DNA of 33,659 nucleotides from Acidobacteriota bacterium (GTDB taxonomy: Bacteria; Acidobacteriota; Terriglobia; Bryobacterales; Bryobacteraceae). The notes beneath the pieces are model-generated. The model was not told where the DNA came from, ran no database searches, and was given only the letters and a program-made list of their open reading frames with translations. Location: contig JANXRE010000132.1 of assembly GCA_025353165.1 (NCBI GenBank), positions 1 to 33,659 of the forward strand, written 5' to 3'. The position numbers and the translations under genes were made by a program. Positions 7,127 to 16,272 of the stretch are shown here, piece by piece (within the stretch, counting starts at the first letter, position 1; each line of letters begins with the position of its first letter).

Positions 7127-9889
7127 ATGCTGGACCGCATTACTGTGCATGGCGCCCGCCAGCACAATCTGAAGAACATCGACGTCGAGATCCCGCGGAA
7201 CACGCTCACCGTGATCACGGGGCTCAGCGGCTCTGGCAAAAGCTCGCTCGCCTTCGACACCATTTACGCCGAGGGGCAACGGCGCTACGTCGAGACGCTG
7301 TCGCCGTACGCGCGGCAGTTTCTGGATCAGATGGAGCGGCCGGAAGTGGATTCCATCGATGGGCTGAGTCCGGCGATCTCGATCGAACAGAAGACCACCA
7401 GCCGCAGCCCGCGCTCCACCGTCGGCACGATCACCGAGATCTACGACTATCTTCGCGTACTCTACTCGTCCATCGGCGTGCCGCACTGTCCCAACTGCAA
7501 CATCGAGATCTCGCGGCAGAGTACGGAACAGATCCTGCAACAGGTGCTGGCTCTGCGGACGGATGAGCGGGTGATGATTCTCGCGCCGGTGGTGCGCGGC
7601 CGGAAGGGCGAGTACAAGAAGGATCTCGAGAAGCTACAGAAACAGGGCTATGTTCGAGCGAGGATCGACGGCGAGCTCCGCATGCTCGACGAGGAGATCA
7701 CGCTCGACAAGCGAAAGAACCATACCATCGACGTGGTCGTGGACCGGCTGCTCATCAAGGCGGGAATCGATCAGCGCCTGGAAGCTTCCATCGCGACCGC
7801 GACGAAGCTGGCCGGGGGCCTCGTTATCGTGGCCGTCGTGAACGGCGATGAGCGGCTGTACTCGCAGAAACTGGCGTGCCCGAATTGCGGAGCCAGCGTT
7901 CCGCAGTTGGAGCCGCGATCGTTCTCGTTCAACAGCCCGTATGGCGCGTGCGAAGCCTGCACCGGCCTGGGGAACAAATGGTCGTTCGACGAGGTCAAGG
8001 TCATCGTCGATCCGTCGAAGCCCCTGTTCGACGGCGGACTCGGCCCGGGCGCAAGCTCCAGCTATATGACCGCGAAGGTGACCGACGCGGCGCGGAAGTT
8101 GCGCATCGACATCTCGAAGCCGTTCGAGCAACTCAGCGCCCGCGCGCGCAAGATTCTGCTGGAAGGCAGCGGGACTTGGCCGGGCATTCTCGGCGTGCTC
8201 CAGAACACCTTCGAAGAGGTCGGCGAGGGCTCCCGCGAGTGGCTGATGAGCTACATGTCGCCCTCGACCTGTCCCGAGTGCAAGGGCAAGCGCCTGAAGC
8301 CCTCGAGCCTCGCCGTGCGCGTCCAGGGCGTCTCCATCTCGGAGTTCACCGAGAAATCTATTGCGCATGCGCTGCCGGTCGCGCGCCGGTGGGAGCTGAA
8401 TGAGCGGGAGCGGAAAATCGCCGGGCGCGTGGTCGAAGAGATCCAGGGCCGGCTGGAGTTTCTGGCGGAGGTGGGGCTCGATTACCTCAGCCTGGAGCGC
8501 TCAGCGGCCACTCTGTCCGGCGGCGAGGCGCAGCGCATCCGTCTGGCTACGCAGATCGGCTCCAAACTGCGCGGCGTGCTCTACGTTCTGGATGAGCCGT
8601 CCATCGGCTTGCATCCGCGAGACAACGATCGTCTGCTGAAGACGCTCGGCCGGTTGCGCGATCTCGGCAATACGGTGCTGGTGGTGGAGCACGATGCCGA
8701 GACGATTTCGCGCGCCGATTATGTGATCGACCTCGGCCCCGGCGCAGGCCGCCTGGGAGGCGAGCTGGTAGCGTCGGGGACTCCGAAAGAGATCGAGCGC
8801 AACCCGAATTCGCTCACCGGGCTGTACCTTTCGGGCAAGAAAGAAATTGCAGCGCCCGAAATCCGGCGTCCGGGAAACGGCAGCGCCCTGGTGGTGCGCG
8901 GAGCGCGCGAGCACAATCTGAAGAACATCGACGTCGAGTTCCCGCTGGGAACGTTCACTGTCGTTACGGGTGTTTCCGGAAGCGGCAAATCGACGCTGGT
9001 AAACGATATCCTCTACCGGGCGCTGGCGCGGCACGTATACGGCTCCCACGACGAGCCCGGCGCCCACGATTCGATCGCGGGCCTGGACCTGATCGACAAG
9101 GTCATCGACATCGATCAGTCTCCCATCGGCCGCACGCCGCGCTCGAATCCAGCGACTTACACCGGCTTGTTCACGCCGATTCGCGATCTGTACGCGATGC
9201 TGCCGGAATCGCGCGAGCGCGGTTACAAGCCCGGCCGGTTCAGCTTCAACGTCAAGGGCGGACGCTGCGAAGGCTGCCAAGGCGACGGGCTGAAACGCAT
9301 CGAGATGAATTTTCTGCCCGACGTCTACGTCACTTGCGACTCGTGCCGCGGCCGGCGGTACAATCACGAGACGCTGCAGGTGAAGTACAAGGGCTACTCG
9401 ATCGCCGACCTGCTGGAGGCGACCGTCGAGGAAGCGCTCGGCGTGTTGGAGAACCTCCCGCAGATTCAGGCGAAGCTGCGGACGCTGCACGACGTGGGGC
9501 TCGATTACGTTCATCTCGGGCAATCGTCCACGACGCTCTCCGGAGGGGAAGCGCAGCGCATCAAGCTGGCAAAGGAACTCAGCCGCCGTCAAACTGGCAA
9601 GACGCTATATCTTCTGGATGAGCCCACCACCGGACTGCACTTCGAGGACGTTCGGAGGCTGCTGGACGTTCTTCAACGCCTGGTGGATTTGGGGAACACT
9701 GTGGTCATCATCGAGCATCAACTCGACGTGATTAAATCGGCCGACTGGATCATCGACCTCGGGCCGGAAGGCGGGGAGAAAGGCGGCCATGTAGTGGTGT
9801 GCGGGCCGCCGGAGCAGATCGTTCGCAACCGCCGCAGCTATACCGCCCGCGCGCTCGAACGAGTGCTTCGAACCGGAAAGGTCGCGTGA
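7127..9889 (+). CDS. uvrA: UvrABC excinuclease subunit A
   Basis: The 920-residue damage-recognition ATPase of nucleotide excision repair appears complete. Walker A motifs are GLSGSGKSS (32-40) and GVSGSGKST (615-623). ABC signatures start at Ser464 and Ser805 (SGGEAQRI in both). Walker B/D-loop segments read [12 protein letters not shown] and [12 protein letters not shown]. One zinc module has Cys251/254/275/278 and the second has Cys714/717/737/740. The UvrB-binding region lies between the first Walker A and the first zinc module. No Shine-Dalgarno precedes the ATG (CTTCTCACATG). The stop overlaps the GTG of the next gene by 4 bases (GTGA), linking uvrA translation to an unnamed protein. 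Confidence 0.98.
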   Translation: MLDRITVHGARQHNLKNIDVEIPRNTLTVITGLSGSGKSSLAFDTIYAEGQRRYVETLSPYARQFLDQMERPEVDSIDGLSPAISIEQKTTSRSPRSTVGTITEIYDYLRVLYSSIGVPHCPNCNIEISRQSTEQILQQVLALRTDERVMILAPVVRGRKGEYKKDLEKLQKQGYVRARIDGELRMLDEEITLDKRKNHTIDVVVDRLLIKAGIDQRLEASIATATKLAGGLVIVAVVNGDERLYSQKLACPNCGASVPQLEPRSFSFNSPYGACEACTGLGNKWSFDEVKVIVDPSKPLFDGGLGPGASSSYMTAKVTDAARKLRIDISKPFEQLSARARKILLEGSGTWPGILGVLQNTFEEVGEGSREWLMSYMSPSTCPECKGKRLKPSSLAVRVQGVSISEFTEKSIAHALPVARRWELNERERKIAGRVVEEIQGRLEFLAEVGLDYLSLERSAATLSGGEAQRIRLATQIGSKLRGVLYVLDEPSIGLHPRDNDRLLKTLGRLRDLGNTVLVVEHDAETISRADYVIDLGPGAGRLGGELVASGTPKEIERNPNSLTGLYLSGKKEIAAPEIRRPGNGSALVVRGAREHNLKNIDVEFPLGTFTVVTGVSGSGKSTLVNDILYRALARHVYGSHDEPGAHDSIAGLDLIDKVIDIDQSPIGRTPRSNPATYTGLFTPIRDLYAMLPESRERGYKPGRFSFNVKGGRCEGCQGDGLKRIEMNFLPDVYVTCDSCRGRRYNHETLQVKYKGYSIADLLEATVEEALGVLENLPQIQAKLRTLHDVGLDYVHLGQSSTTLSGGEAQRIKLAKELSRRQTGKTLYLLDEPTTGLHFEDVRRLLDVLQRLVDLGNTVVIIEHQLDVIKSADWIIDLGPEGGEKGGHVVVCGPPEQIVRNRRSYTARALERVLRTGKVA
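8910..8938 (+). repeat. Second copy of a 29-base exact repeat within uvrA
   Basis: The 29 bases at 8910-8938 are identical to 7161-7189. Both encode HNLKNIDVE at the start of the two ATP-binding halves. The two halves come from an ancient internal duplication, yet here they are identical even at synonymous positions over 29 bases. Confidence 0.8.
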
Positions 9890-10845
9890 GCAAGTACAAC
9901 CTCGAGCCGCTCGATTTATCCCGGTTGCGCACCATCTCGATACACGAGCGGGGCGGGAAGGTGAATACCGCTCAGTTCGCTCAACCCTACGAGGCGGGGG
10001 CGGGTGTCAAAGGGCTGCTGGACAGCCTTCCGCGGATCCTCGCGGCCAAGTCTTTCCGCGATGTGGTGGAGGCGCTGATCACCGCGCGATCGTCGAGCAA
10101 GGCGATTCTATGGGGGCTCGGCGGGCACGTGATCAAGTGCGGGCTTGCGCCGGTCCTGCTGGATCTGATGCGCCGCGGATATGCCGGCGCTTTCGTGCTG
10201 AACGGAGCGGCTGCGATTCATGATTTCGAAATCGCGATCGCCGGACAGACCAGCGAAGACGTCGAAGCGGTACTGCCGGACGGGAGTTTCGGCAGCGCCG
10301 AGGAGACCGGGCGCGAAATGAACGAAGCCATCGCCGGCGGCGCGCGGGACGGTATCGGGATCGGCGAGGCGCTGGGCCGGCGGCTCTCCGAAATCGCAAG
10401 GCCGGAGTTCGCTGCGTGCAGCCTGCTTCACGGGGCGTACCAAGCCGGTGTTCCGGTTACCGTCCACGTGGCCATCGGAACCGATACGCCGCACACGCAC
10501 CCGTCGGCGGATGGCGCGGCGATCGGCGCGGGGACGCTCCACGATTTCCGGTTGCTCTGCCGCCTGGCGACCGGGCTCGACCGCGGCGGAGTTTACGTGA
10601 ACGCCGGATCGGCGGTGATCCTGCCCGAGGTTTTTCTCAAAGCCGTGTCGGTGGTTCGAAATCTCGGCCACCCGCTCGGCGCATTCACCACCGTCAACAT
10701 GGATTTCCTGCAACACTACCGGCCCACGGCGAACGTCGTGAACCGGCCGCACGCCAAATCGGGTGGACAAGGATACGCGCTGACGGGGCATCACGAGATC
10801 ATGCTGCCGCTGCTGGCCGCGATGCTGATCGAGGCCGGCGGATGA
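9886..10845 (+). CDS. Conserved protein of unknown function, coupled to uvrA
   Basis: The 319-residue soluble protein has no signal peptide or membrane segment. It has an alpha/beta look: [20 protein letters not shown] followed by [20 protein letters not shown] resembles a Rossmann-like nucleotide-binding fold, vaguely reminiscent of deoxyhypusine-synthase-type proteins. Distinctive segments are [38 protein letters not shown] and [19 protein letters not shown], rich in His, Asp and Asn that could form an active site. I cannot name the family. The GTG start overlaps the uvrA stop (GTGA), and its own stop overlaps the ATG of the CPBP protease (ATGA), so the three genes are translated as a unit. 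Confidence 0.72.
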   Translation: MSKYNLEPLDLSRLRTISIHERGGKVNTAQFAQPYEAGAGVKGLLDSLPRILAAKSFRDVVEALITARSSSKAILWGLGGHVIKCGLAPVLLDLMRRGYAGAFVLNGAAAIHDFEIAIAGQTSEDVEAVLPDGSFGSAEETGREMNEAIAGGARDGIGIGEALGRRLSEIARPEFAACSLLHGAYQAGVPVTVHVAIGTDTPHTHPSADGAAIGAGTLHDFRLLCRLATGLDRGGVYVNAGSAVILPEVFLKAVSVVRNLGHPLGAFTTVNMDFLQHYRPTANVVNRPHAKSGGQGYALTGHHEIMLPLLAAMLIEAGG

Positions 10846-11546
10846 CTCCCGATTCTCCGGGCGATGCCCCCTTCTGGAATTACCGGGATCTACTGATCTT
10901 CGCCCTGCTGGCCATCCCCTGTCTGGTGGCGTCGGCGCTGCTTTCGCGCGGGTTGTCGATGCTCCTGCCGCAGGTCGGAGTTTCAAAGGCCTGGATCGGG
11001 ATGCTGCTGTTCTATGGGCTGTGGTTCGGCGCCTTGTACGTGCTGCTGCACATCGGATACCGGCGGCCCTTCTGGCAGTCGCTCGGCTGGAATTATCCAC
11101 GAGTGGGGAAAGCGTTCGCAGTGGTCGGTGGACCGGGCTTGGCAATTGTCGTCGGATTGCTGGGCACGGCCCTGAGAACTCCGATGATCGACACGCCCTT
11201 CCGCAAGCTGGTCCAGGATCCGCTCTCCCTGGTTATGTTCGGCGTGTTCAGCACGATTATCGGGCCCGTTTGCGAGGAACTCGCGTTTCGGGGATTCCTG
11301 ATGCCGTTACTCGTGCGTTCGTTTGGGCCCTGGGTGGGCATCTTCGGGGCGGCGCTGCCGTTCGCTCTCTTGCATGGCGATCAATACTCGTGGACGTGGC
11401 AGTACGTCGTGCTGGTGGCGGTGGCAGGCGTCGTCTTCGGCTGGGTGCGATACAGCACCGGGTCAACCATGTGCAGCGCGCTCATGCACAGCACTTACAA
11501 CGCGACATTCTACGCGGCCTTTGTTTTCAGCGGATACAAATTCTAA
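10842..11546 (+). CDS. CPBP-family intramembrane metalloprotease
   Basis: The 234-residue membrane protein belongs to the CPBP/CAAX-protease (Abi) family. Motif 1 is EELAFRG (a glutamate pair plus Arg). Motif 2 is FALLHGDQY with the conserved His, and motif 3 is ALMHSTYNA with His and Asn. These form the metal site of the Rce1-like fold. There are about six to seven hydrophobic segments (first near residues 17-38). Bacterial members act in prenyl-protein-type processing, bacteriocin self-immunity or regulated proteolysis; the substrate cannot be inferred here. The ATG at 10842 sits inside the previous stop codon (ATGA). Confidence 0.88.
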   Translation: MTPDSPGDAPFWNYRDLLIFALLAIPCLVASALLSRGLSMLLPQVGVSKAWIGMLLFYGLWFGALYVLLHIGYRRPFWQSLGWNYPRVGKAFAVVGGPGLAIVVGLLGTALRTPMIDTPFRKLVQDPLSLVMFGVFSTIIGPVCEELAFRGFLMPLLVRSFGPWVGIFGAALPFALLHGDQYSWTWQYVVLVAVAGVVFGWVRYSTGSTMCSALMHSTYNATFYAAFVFSGYKF

Positions 11547-11550
11547 TCCG

Positions 11551-12567
11551 ATGGTAGAGACAATTCAGTGGACTACGGACGGGGTCGTGATGATCGACCA
11601 GACGCGACTTCCGCGAGAAGAGCAGTACGTGACCTGCCGCGATTATCGCGAAGTGGCGCGGGCCATCCGGGACATGATCATCCGCGGAGCCCCGGCCATC
11701 GGCGTTGCCGCGGCTATGGGCGTTGCGCTCGGCGTGCAGGAAGGCGCGGACTTCGAGACGGTCTGCGATACGCTGGCTCGCACCCGTCCGACCGCGGTGA
11801 ATCTGTTCTGGGCCATCGACCGGATGAAGCGCTTGTACGCCTCGCTCGACGGCCTCGACCGCGCGCACGTTGTTGCCCGGATGGTGGAAGAGGCGCGGCA
11901 GATCCGCCTGGAGGATATCGACATCTGCAAGGCGATCGGCAGCCACGGGGCATCCCTGGTTCCGGATGGGAAGACGGTGCTCACCCACTGCAACGCGGGC
12001 GCTCTGGCGACCGCCGGTTACGGCACGGCGCTGGGCGTGATCCGGGCGGCGATTGAGAGCGGCAAGCGCATCGACGTGTTCGCGGATGAGACGCGTCCTT
12101 TCCTCCAAGGCGCGCGCCTGACCGCGTGGGAACTCCAGCAGGACGGCATTCCGACGACTTTAATCACGGATAACATGGCTGGGCACTTTCTGCACTCTGG
12201 ACGAATCGGCTGTGTCGTAGTAGGCGCGGACCGGATCGCCGCGAATGGCGATGTCGCGAACAAGGTTGGGACTTACTCCGTGGCCGTTCTCGCGAAGGAG
12301 AATAACGTGCCGTTCTACGTCGCGGCTCCGATCTCCACGCTCGACCTCACGCTCGCTTCGGGCGACGGGATTCCCATCGAGCAGCGCGCGGCTGCGGAAG
12401 TGACGCACGTGTTCGGCGTGGCCATCGCGCCGGAACATATCCGCGTGGAGAATCCCGCGTTCGACGTGACGCCGGCCCGCTATGTCACTGCGATTATCAC
12501 CGAGCGTGGTGTCGTTCGCGCGCCGTATGAACATTCGCTGGCCGCACTGGGACGAGGAACAAAATGA
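11551..12567 (+). CDS. mtnA: S-methyl-5-thioribose-1-phosphate isomerase
   Basis: The 338-residue enzyme converts methylthioribose-1-phosphate to methylthioribulose-1-phosphate in methionine salvage. Family motifs are RGAPAIG (45-51), the catalytic cysteine Cys147 in [10 protein letters not shown], and the catalytic aspartate Asp227 in [13 protein letters not shown]. These sit at a constant offset from the Bacillus subtilis residues Cys160/Asp240. ATG 11551 is 4 bases after the previous stop. No other methionine-salvage gene is in the window. The stop overlaps araD by 4 bases, an unexpected partner; MtnA-like enzymes paired with class II aldolases also occur in 5-deoxyribose salvage. Confidence 0.95.
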   Translation: MVETIQWTTDGVVMIDQTRLPREEQYVTCRDYREVARAIRDMIIRGAPAIGVAAAMGVALGVQEGADFETVCDTLARTRPTAVNLFWAIDRMKRLYASLDGLDRAHVVARMVEEARQIRLEDIDICKAIGSHGASLVPDGKTVLTHCNAGALATAGYGTALGVIRAAIESGKRIDVFADETRPFLQGARLTAWELQQDGIPTTLITDNMAGHFLHSGRIGCVVVGADRIAANGDVANKVGTYSVAVLAKENNVPFYVAAPISTLDLTLASGDGIPIEQRAAAEVTHVFGVAIAPEHIRVENPAFDVTPARYVTAIITERGVVRAPYEHSLAALGRGTK

Positions 12568-13265
12568 ACCTGGACGCACTCCGCCGCGATGTCCTCAAAG
12601 CGAATCTGGAACTGATCCGCCGGGGTCTCGTCATTTACACGTTTGGCAACGCCAGCGGCATTTCGCGCGAGCAGGGGCTCGTCGTGATCAAGCCGAGCGG
12701 CGTTCCGTTCGACGAGCTGACGCCGGAGAACATGGTGGTTACCGATCTGGATGGCCGCGTGGTTGAGGGCAAATTGCGGCCGTCCTCCGATCTCGACACG
12801 CATATTGTCCTCTACCAAGCGTTCCCCAATATTGGAGGGGTGGTCCACACGCACGCCCGTTACGCGACGGCGTGGGCGCAGTCCGGCCGGGAAATTCCCT
12901 GCTTCGGCACGACGCACGCGGACTATTATCACGGGTGCGTGCCGATTACCGATCCGCTCTCGGCGGAGGAGATCGGCGGCGAGTATGAAGAGAACACCGG
13001 CCACGCCATCGTCCGCCGCTTCGACGGGATGGATCCGGCGTCGGCCCCGGGAGTGCTGGTGCGCAGCCACGGGCCGTTCACGTGGGGGAAGACCGCTACG
13101 AAGGCGGCCCAGAACGCAGTGTTGCTCGAAGAGATCGCGGCGATCGCGTACCAAACGGTGGTGCTGAACCCGGAAGCGGTGGCCATACCGAAAGCGTTGC
13201 ACGACCGCCATTTCCTGAGGAAGCACGGGGCAGGCGCTACCTACGGCCAGCCTACCTTGAAGTAG
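12564..13265 (+). CDS. araD: L-ribulose-5-phosphate 4-epimerase
   Basis: This 233-residue class II aldolase-family protein resembles E. coli AraD along its whole length. The zinc ligands His95, His97 and His169 are in place, as are the catalytic Asp120 (TTHADYYHG) and Tyr227 near the C-terminus, with Asp76 in the phosphate-binding region (PSSD). It would convert L-ribulose-5-phosphate to D-xylulose-5-phosphate, the last step of L-arabinose catabolism. The ATG overlaps the mtnA stop (ATGA) and has GAGGA upstream. Its 3' end overlaps the convergent ribulokinase gene by 14 bases, so the two arabinose enzymes face each other in separate transcripts. Confidence 0.95.
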   Translation: MNLDALRRDVLKANLELIRRGLVIYTFGNASGISREQGLVVIKPSGVPFDELTPENMVVTDLDGRVVEGKLRPSSDLDTHIVLYQAFPNIGGVVHTHARYATAWAQSGREIPCFGTTHADYYHGCVPITDPLSAEEIGGEYEENTGHAIVRRFDGMDPASAPGVLVRSHGPFTWGKTATKAAQNAVLLEEIAAIAYQTVVLNPEAVAIPKALHDRHFLRKHGAGATYGQPTLK

Positions 13266-14832
13266 CTTCCGCCGCGATTTTCCTCAGCGTGGGCAGCACA
13301 TCGCCGAGCGGCACGGCCTCGGACTGCGGATTCCCAAGGCTGAAGTAGAGCTTCCGGTACAGCACAAAGAGCCGCTCGTACACCGCCGCTTCCCGCGGTT
13401 CCGGCTCAATGGTCCGGAAAGACGGGCACAGCGCATTCTGCGCATCTTCGATGGTCTTGAAGACGCCCGCCGCGAGAAATGCGAAGATCGCCGAACCGAG
13501 GCTGGTCACTTCCTGTTGCGGCACCAGCACCGGCTTGTTCAGAACGTTCGCGTACACGCGGTTCAGCGTTTCGTTCTTCTGCGGGATGCCTCCGCCGTTG
13601 ATCACCCGGCGGATCGGCACTCCATGCAACGCCATCCTTTCGAGGATGATGCGCGTGTGAAACGCCGTCCCTTCGATGGCGGCGAACAGTTCGTCCTGCG
13701 CCGTGTGCGTGAGATTCCACCCCAGCGTGACGCCGCCCAGCTCCGGGTTCACCAGCACCGTGCGATCGCCGTTGTCCCACGTCAGGCGCAGCAGGCCGGT
13801 CTGGCCCGCCCGGTAGTTCTCGAGTCCCTTCGACAGTTCAACGACAGAAGATCCAGCCCGCTTCGCGATCGAGTCGAAGATGTCGCCCGTCGCGGACAGG
13901 CCGGCTTCGATGCCCGCATACTCCGGATGAATCGAACCCTTGACGACGCCGCACACACCTGGAATCAACGACGTCTCGTGGGCGATCGCCATGATGCACG
14001 TGGACGTGCCGACCACGTTGACGACGTCGCCCTCGCGGATGCCCGCGCCGATTGCATCCCAGTGGGCGTCGAAGGCACCGACCGGGATCGGGATCCCGGG
14101 CTTCAGCCCGAGCTTCGCGGCCCACTCCGGAGTGAGCGTCCCGGCCACCTGGTCGGACGTCTCATACGTACCGTCGAGTTTCTTGCGAACGCCCGCCAAC
14201 AGGGGATCGACGCCGGACAGGAACTCCTCCGGAGGCAGACCGCCGAGCGCGGCGTTCCACATCCACTTGTGTCCCATCGCGCATACGCTGCGGTGGACCG
14301 AAGCGGGATCGCTCACCCCGGTGAGAACCGCGGCGACCATGTCGCAGTGCTCCAGCGCGGTGGCCATCTGTTCGCGCTTGGACGGGTTATTCCGCAGCCA
14401 GTGCAGCAGCTTCGAAAAGCCCCACTCGGAAGAGTAGACGCCGCCGCACCAGTCGATGGCTTTGAGCTTTGAGCGCGTGGCGGCCGCGGTGATCTCGGCC
14501 GCTTCGCCCTTGGCCCGGTGATCGCACCAGAGGTAGTAGTCGTCCAGCGGCTCCAGACGCTCGTTCACTGGGATCACGCTGGATCCGGTGGTGTCGAGCG
14601 CAATCGCCAGCACCTCCTGGCCGTCCACGCCGGCCGCCGCTAGCGCCTTTCGCGTCGCGCCGGCGAGCGCGTTCATCTGATGCTCGTGCCGCTGCGTCGC
14701 GTGGTCGGGATCTTCTTTCTTCCGGAACAGCGGATAGTCCGCCGTGGCCGATCCGATCCGCCCTTTCCCGCTGTCCACGATGGAAACGCGAACGCTCAAC
14801 GTGCCGAAATCCACTCCGGCGACAATCGCCAT
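13252..14832 (-). CDS. araB: Ribulokinase (FGGY family)
   Basis: The 526-residue kinase would phosphorylate L-ribulose with ATP. The N-terminal FGGY domain starts AIVAGVDFGTLSVRVSIVDS, the phosphate-binding loop. DTTGSSVIPV, the CDHRAKGEA segment and GAFDAHWDAIGAG match ribulokinases rather than xylulokinases or glycerol kinases. The C-terminal half has GGGIPQKNETLNRVYANVL, the adenine-binding region. A strong ribosome-binding site (GGAGGGG) lies in the 15-base gap after the isomerase gene. It is the last gene of the minus-strand sugar operon. Confidence 0.94.
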   Translation of the reverse strand: MAIVAGVDFGTLSVRVSIVDSGKGRIGSATADYPLFRKKEDPDHATQRHEHQMNALAGATRKALAAAGVDGQEVLAIALDTTGSSVIPVNERLEPLDDYYLWCDHRAKGEAAEITAAATRSKLKAIDWCGGVYSSEWGFSKLLHWLRNNPSKREQMATALEHCDMVAAVLTGVSDPASVHRSVCAMGHKWMWNAALGGLPPEEFLSGVDPLLAGVRKKLDGTYETSDQVAGTLTPEWAAKLGLKPGIPIPVGAFDAHWDAIGAGIREGDVVNVVGTSTCIMAIAHETSLIPGVCGVVKGSIHPEYAGIEAGLSATGDIFDSIAKRAGSSVVELSKGLENYRAGQTGLLRLTWDNGDRTVLVNPELGGVTLGWNLTHTAQDELFAAIEGTAFHTRIILERMALHGVPIRRVINGGGIPQKNETLNRVYANVLNKPVLVPQQEVTSLGSAIFAFLAAGVFKTIEDAQNALCPSFRTIEPEPREAAVYERLFVLYRKLYFSLGNPQSEAVPLGDVLPTLRKIAAEATSR

Positions 14833-14847
14833 GATGACCCCTCCGGT

Positions 14848-16272
14848 TCAGCAGCCCGCTTCCGGCCGGTGATAGTGCATGTCCCAGCCGAGGTAATTCT
14901 TCGCAGCCTCGTACACGATGGCGGACACCTGCGAGAGGTTGGCCGCGACGTGGTGCTCGAACCCGTTCTCGCAGATGTAGCGCAGCAGGTGCTGCAGGCG
15001 CGGGATACGGACGACGCCCGCCCCGCCGAACGTCTCCAGCGGATCGTTGGTGAACTCGCCTTCGCCGACATAGCCGCGAATCTTTCCCGCGCGGTCGTCG
15101 GTCGAGAACCGGGCGAAGCTCATCGGCGCGGCCTTCACGCGCCCCACGCACGTCCCGAAGGTGTTCAGCTTCCCGACCGTTCCGGCGATGATCTCCTGAT
15201 AGTCCATCTTCACGTCCGCGAAGAAATGCTTCGGCAGGTTCGAGCAGTGGAAACACACCGCCTTGTCGGGATCGCTGCCATAGTTGTTGTTCCAGTCCAG
15301 CAGCGCGCTCGGCGTTTCCGAAGCCAGCGCGAGGGCGTACATGGCGACCGTGCCACAGACATCCACCTCGCACGCGCTCGGCAGCAGCCGTTCGCTCATC
15401 ATGCTCATTACCGTGCACGGGACGACGCCGTAGTAAGTCTCGATGGCCGTCCAGCATTGCACCGCGCTGATGGTGACATCTGTCTCTTCCATCCAGCCCT
15501 CGACCACCGCCCCCAGCTTCGCCATCTTGATCAGCGACTCTTCGGGGATGCCCTCGGTACTGACATACTTCTTGATGGCGGCGAGTTTCACCTGCGCGCG
15601 GTCGTCGTTGTCGGCCATGCGGCCGATCCGGCCGAGGATTTCGGACAGGTCCACCGTCTCGACGTCGATGCCGCTGGCTTCCAGCAGTTTCTCGCTGTAG
15701 CGAACCGTGTTGAACGCGGCTGGACGCGCGCCGATGGCTCCGATGCGGGTTTTCCGGAGGCCGTTCGTCACCCGGCAAACGCCGGCGAACCACGCGAGGT
15801 CTTGCGCAAACTCCGGAGAATCCACCGCCTCGGTGTGGAGCTTGGTCAGCGAGTACGGGATCCCGTATTGCGAGAGGTTATTGCAGGCGCTCATCTTGCC
15901 GCAAAAGCTGTCGCGCCGGTCGGAGATAAGCATCTTGCCGGCGCTGTCCGGAGTCGCCTGGATCAACACCGGCACCTTCAGGTCCGCCATTCGAAGCGTG
16001 TCCGCGATGGGGCGTTCCTCCCCGAAATTGGGCAGCGTGACGATCACGCCGTCGATCTTGTCGCGGTTCGCCTTGAAGAGGTCCGCGCATTTCTTCGCAT
16101 CCTCGCGCGTTGAGACGGCTCCATGCAGGCTGTCCTCCGGCCCGAGGACCACCGCGTTCATGCCCGCTTTCTCCAGCGTCGCGATAATCTCCTGGCGCCC
16201 GGATCTTGCCAGATGGGCCGGAAAAAATCCGCGGTTGCCGACGATGATTCCAAAAGTCATTTGTTTATTCAT
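14848..16272 (-). CDS. L-fucose/L-arabinose isomerase-superfamily protein, probable L-arabinose isomerase role
   Basis: The 474-residue protein belongs to the FucI/AraA-like isomerase superfamily of the L-fucose-isomerase-like (COG2407) branch. The N-terminus MTFGIIVGNRGFFPAHLAR, the GVIVTLPNFGEERPIADT strand and FCGKMSACNNLSQYGIPY match that branch. It lacks the classical AraA start (FWFVTGSQ-like). It lies between GH42 and ribulokinase, and araD is next to araB, so the probable substrate is L-arabinose giving L-ribulose. L-fucose or D-arabinose cannot be excluded. Its ATG shares one base with the GH42 stop (TAATG). Confidence 0.82.
   Translation of the reverse strand: MNKQMTFGIIVGNRGFFPAHLARSGRQEIIATLEKAGMNAVVLGPEDSLHGAVSTREDAKKCADLFKANRDKIDGVIVTLPNFGEERPIADTLRMADLKVPVLIQATPDSAGKMLISDRRDSFCGKMSACNNLSQYGIPYSLTKLHTEAVDSPEFAQDLAWFAGVCRVTNGLRKTRIGAIGARPAAFNTVRYSEKLLEASGIDVETVDLSEILGRIGRMADNDDRAQVKLAAIKKYVSTEGIPEESLIKMAKLGAVVEGWMEETDVTISAVQCWTAIETYYGVVPCTVMSMMSERLLPSACEVDVCGTVAMYALALASETPSALLDWNNNYGSDPDKAVCFHCSNLPKHFFADVKMDYQEIIAGTVGKLNTFGTCVGRVKAAPMSFARFSTDDRAGKIRGYVGEGEFTNDPLETFGGAGVVRIPRLQHLLRYICENGFEHHVAANLSQVSAIVYEAAKNYLGWDMHYHRPEAGC

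Noticed and set aside
14387-16113. Open frames of about 470 codons on both strands over the isomerase and kinase genes
   Set aside because: The real frames carry family motifs and coupled starts; these others are GC-driven shadows.
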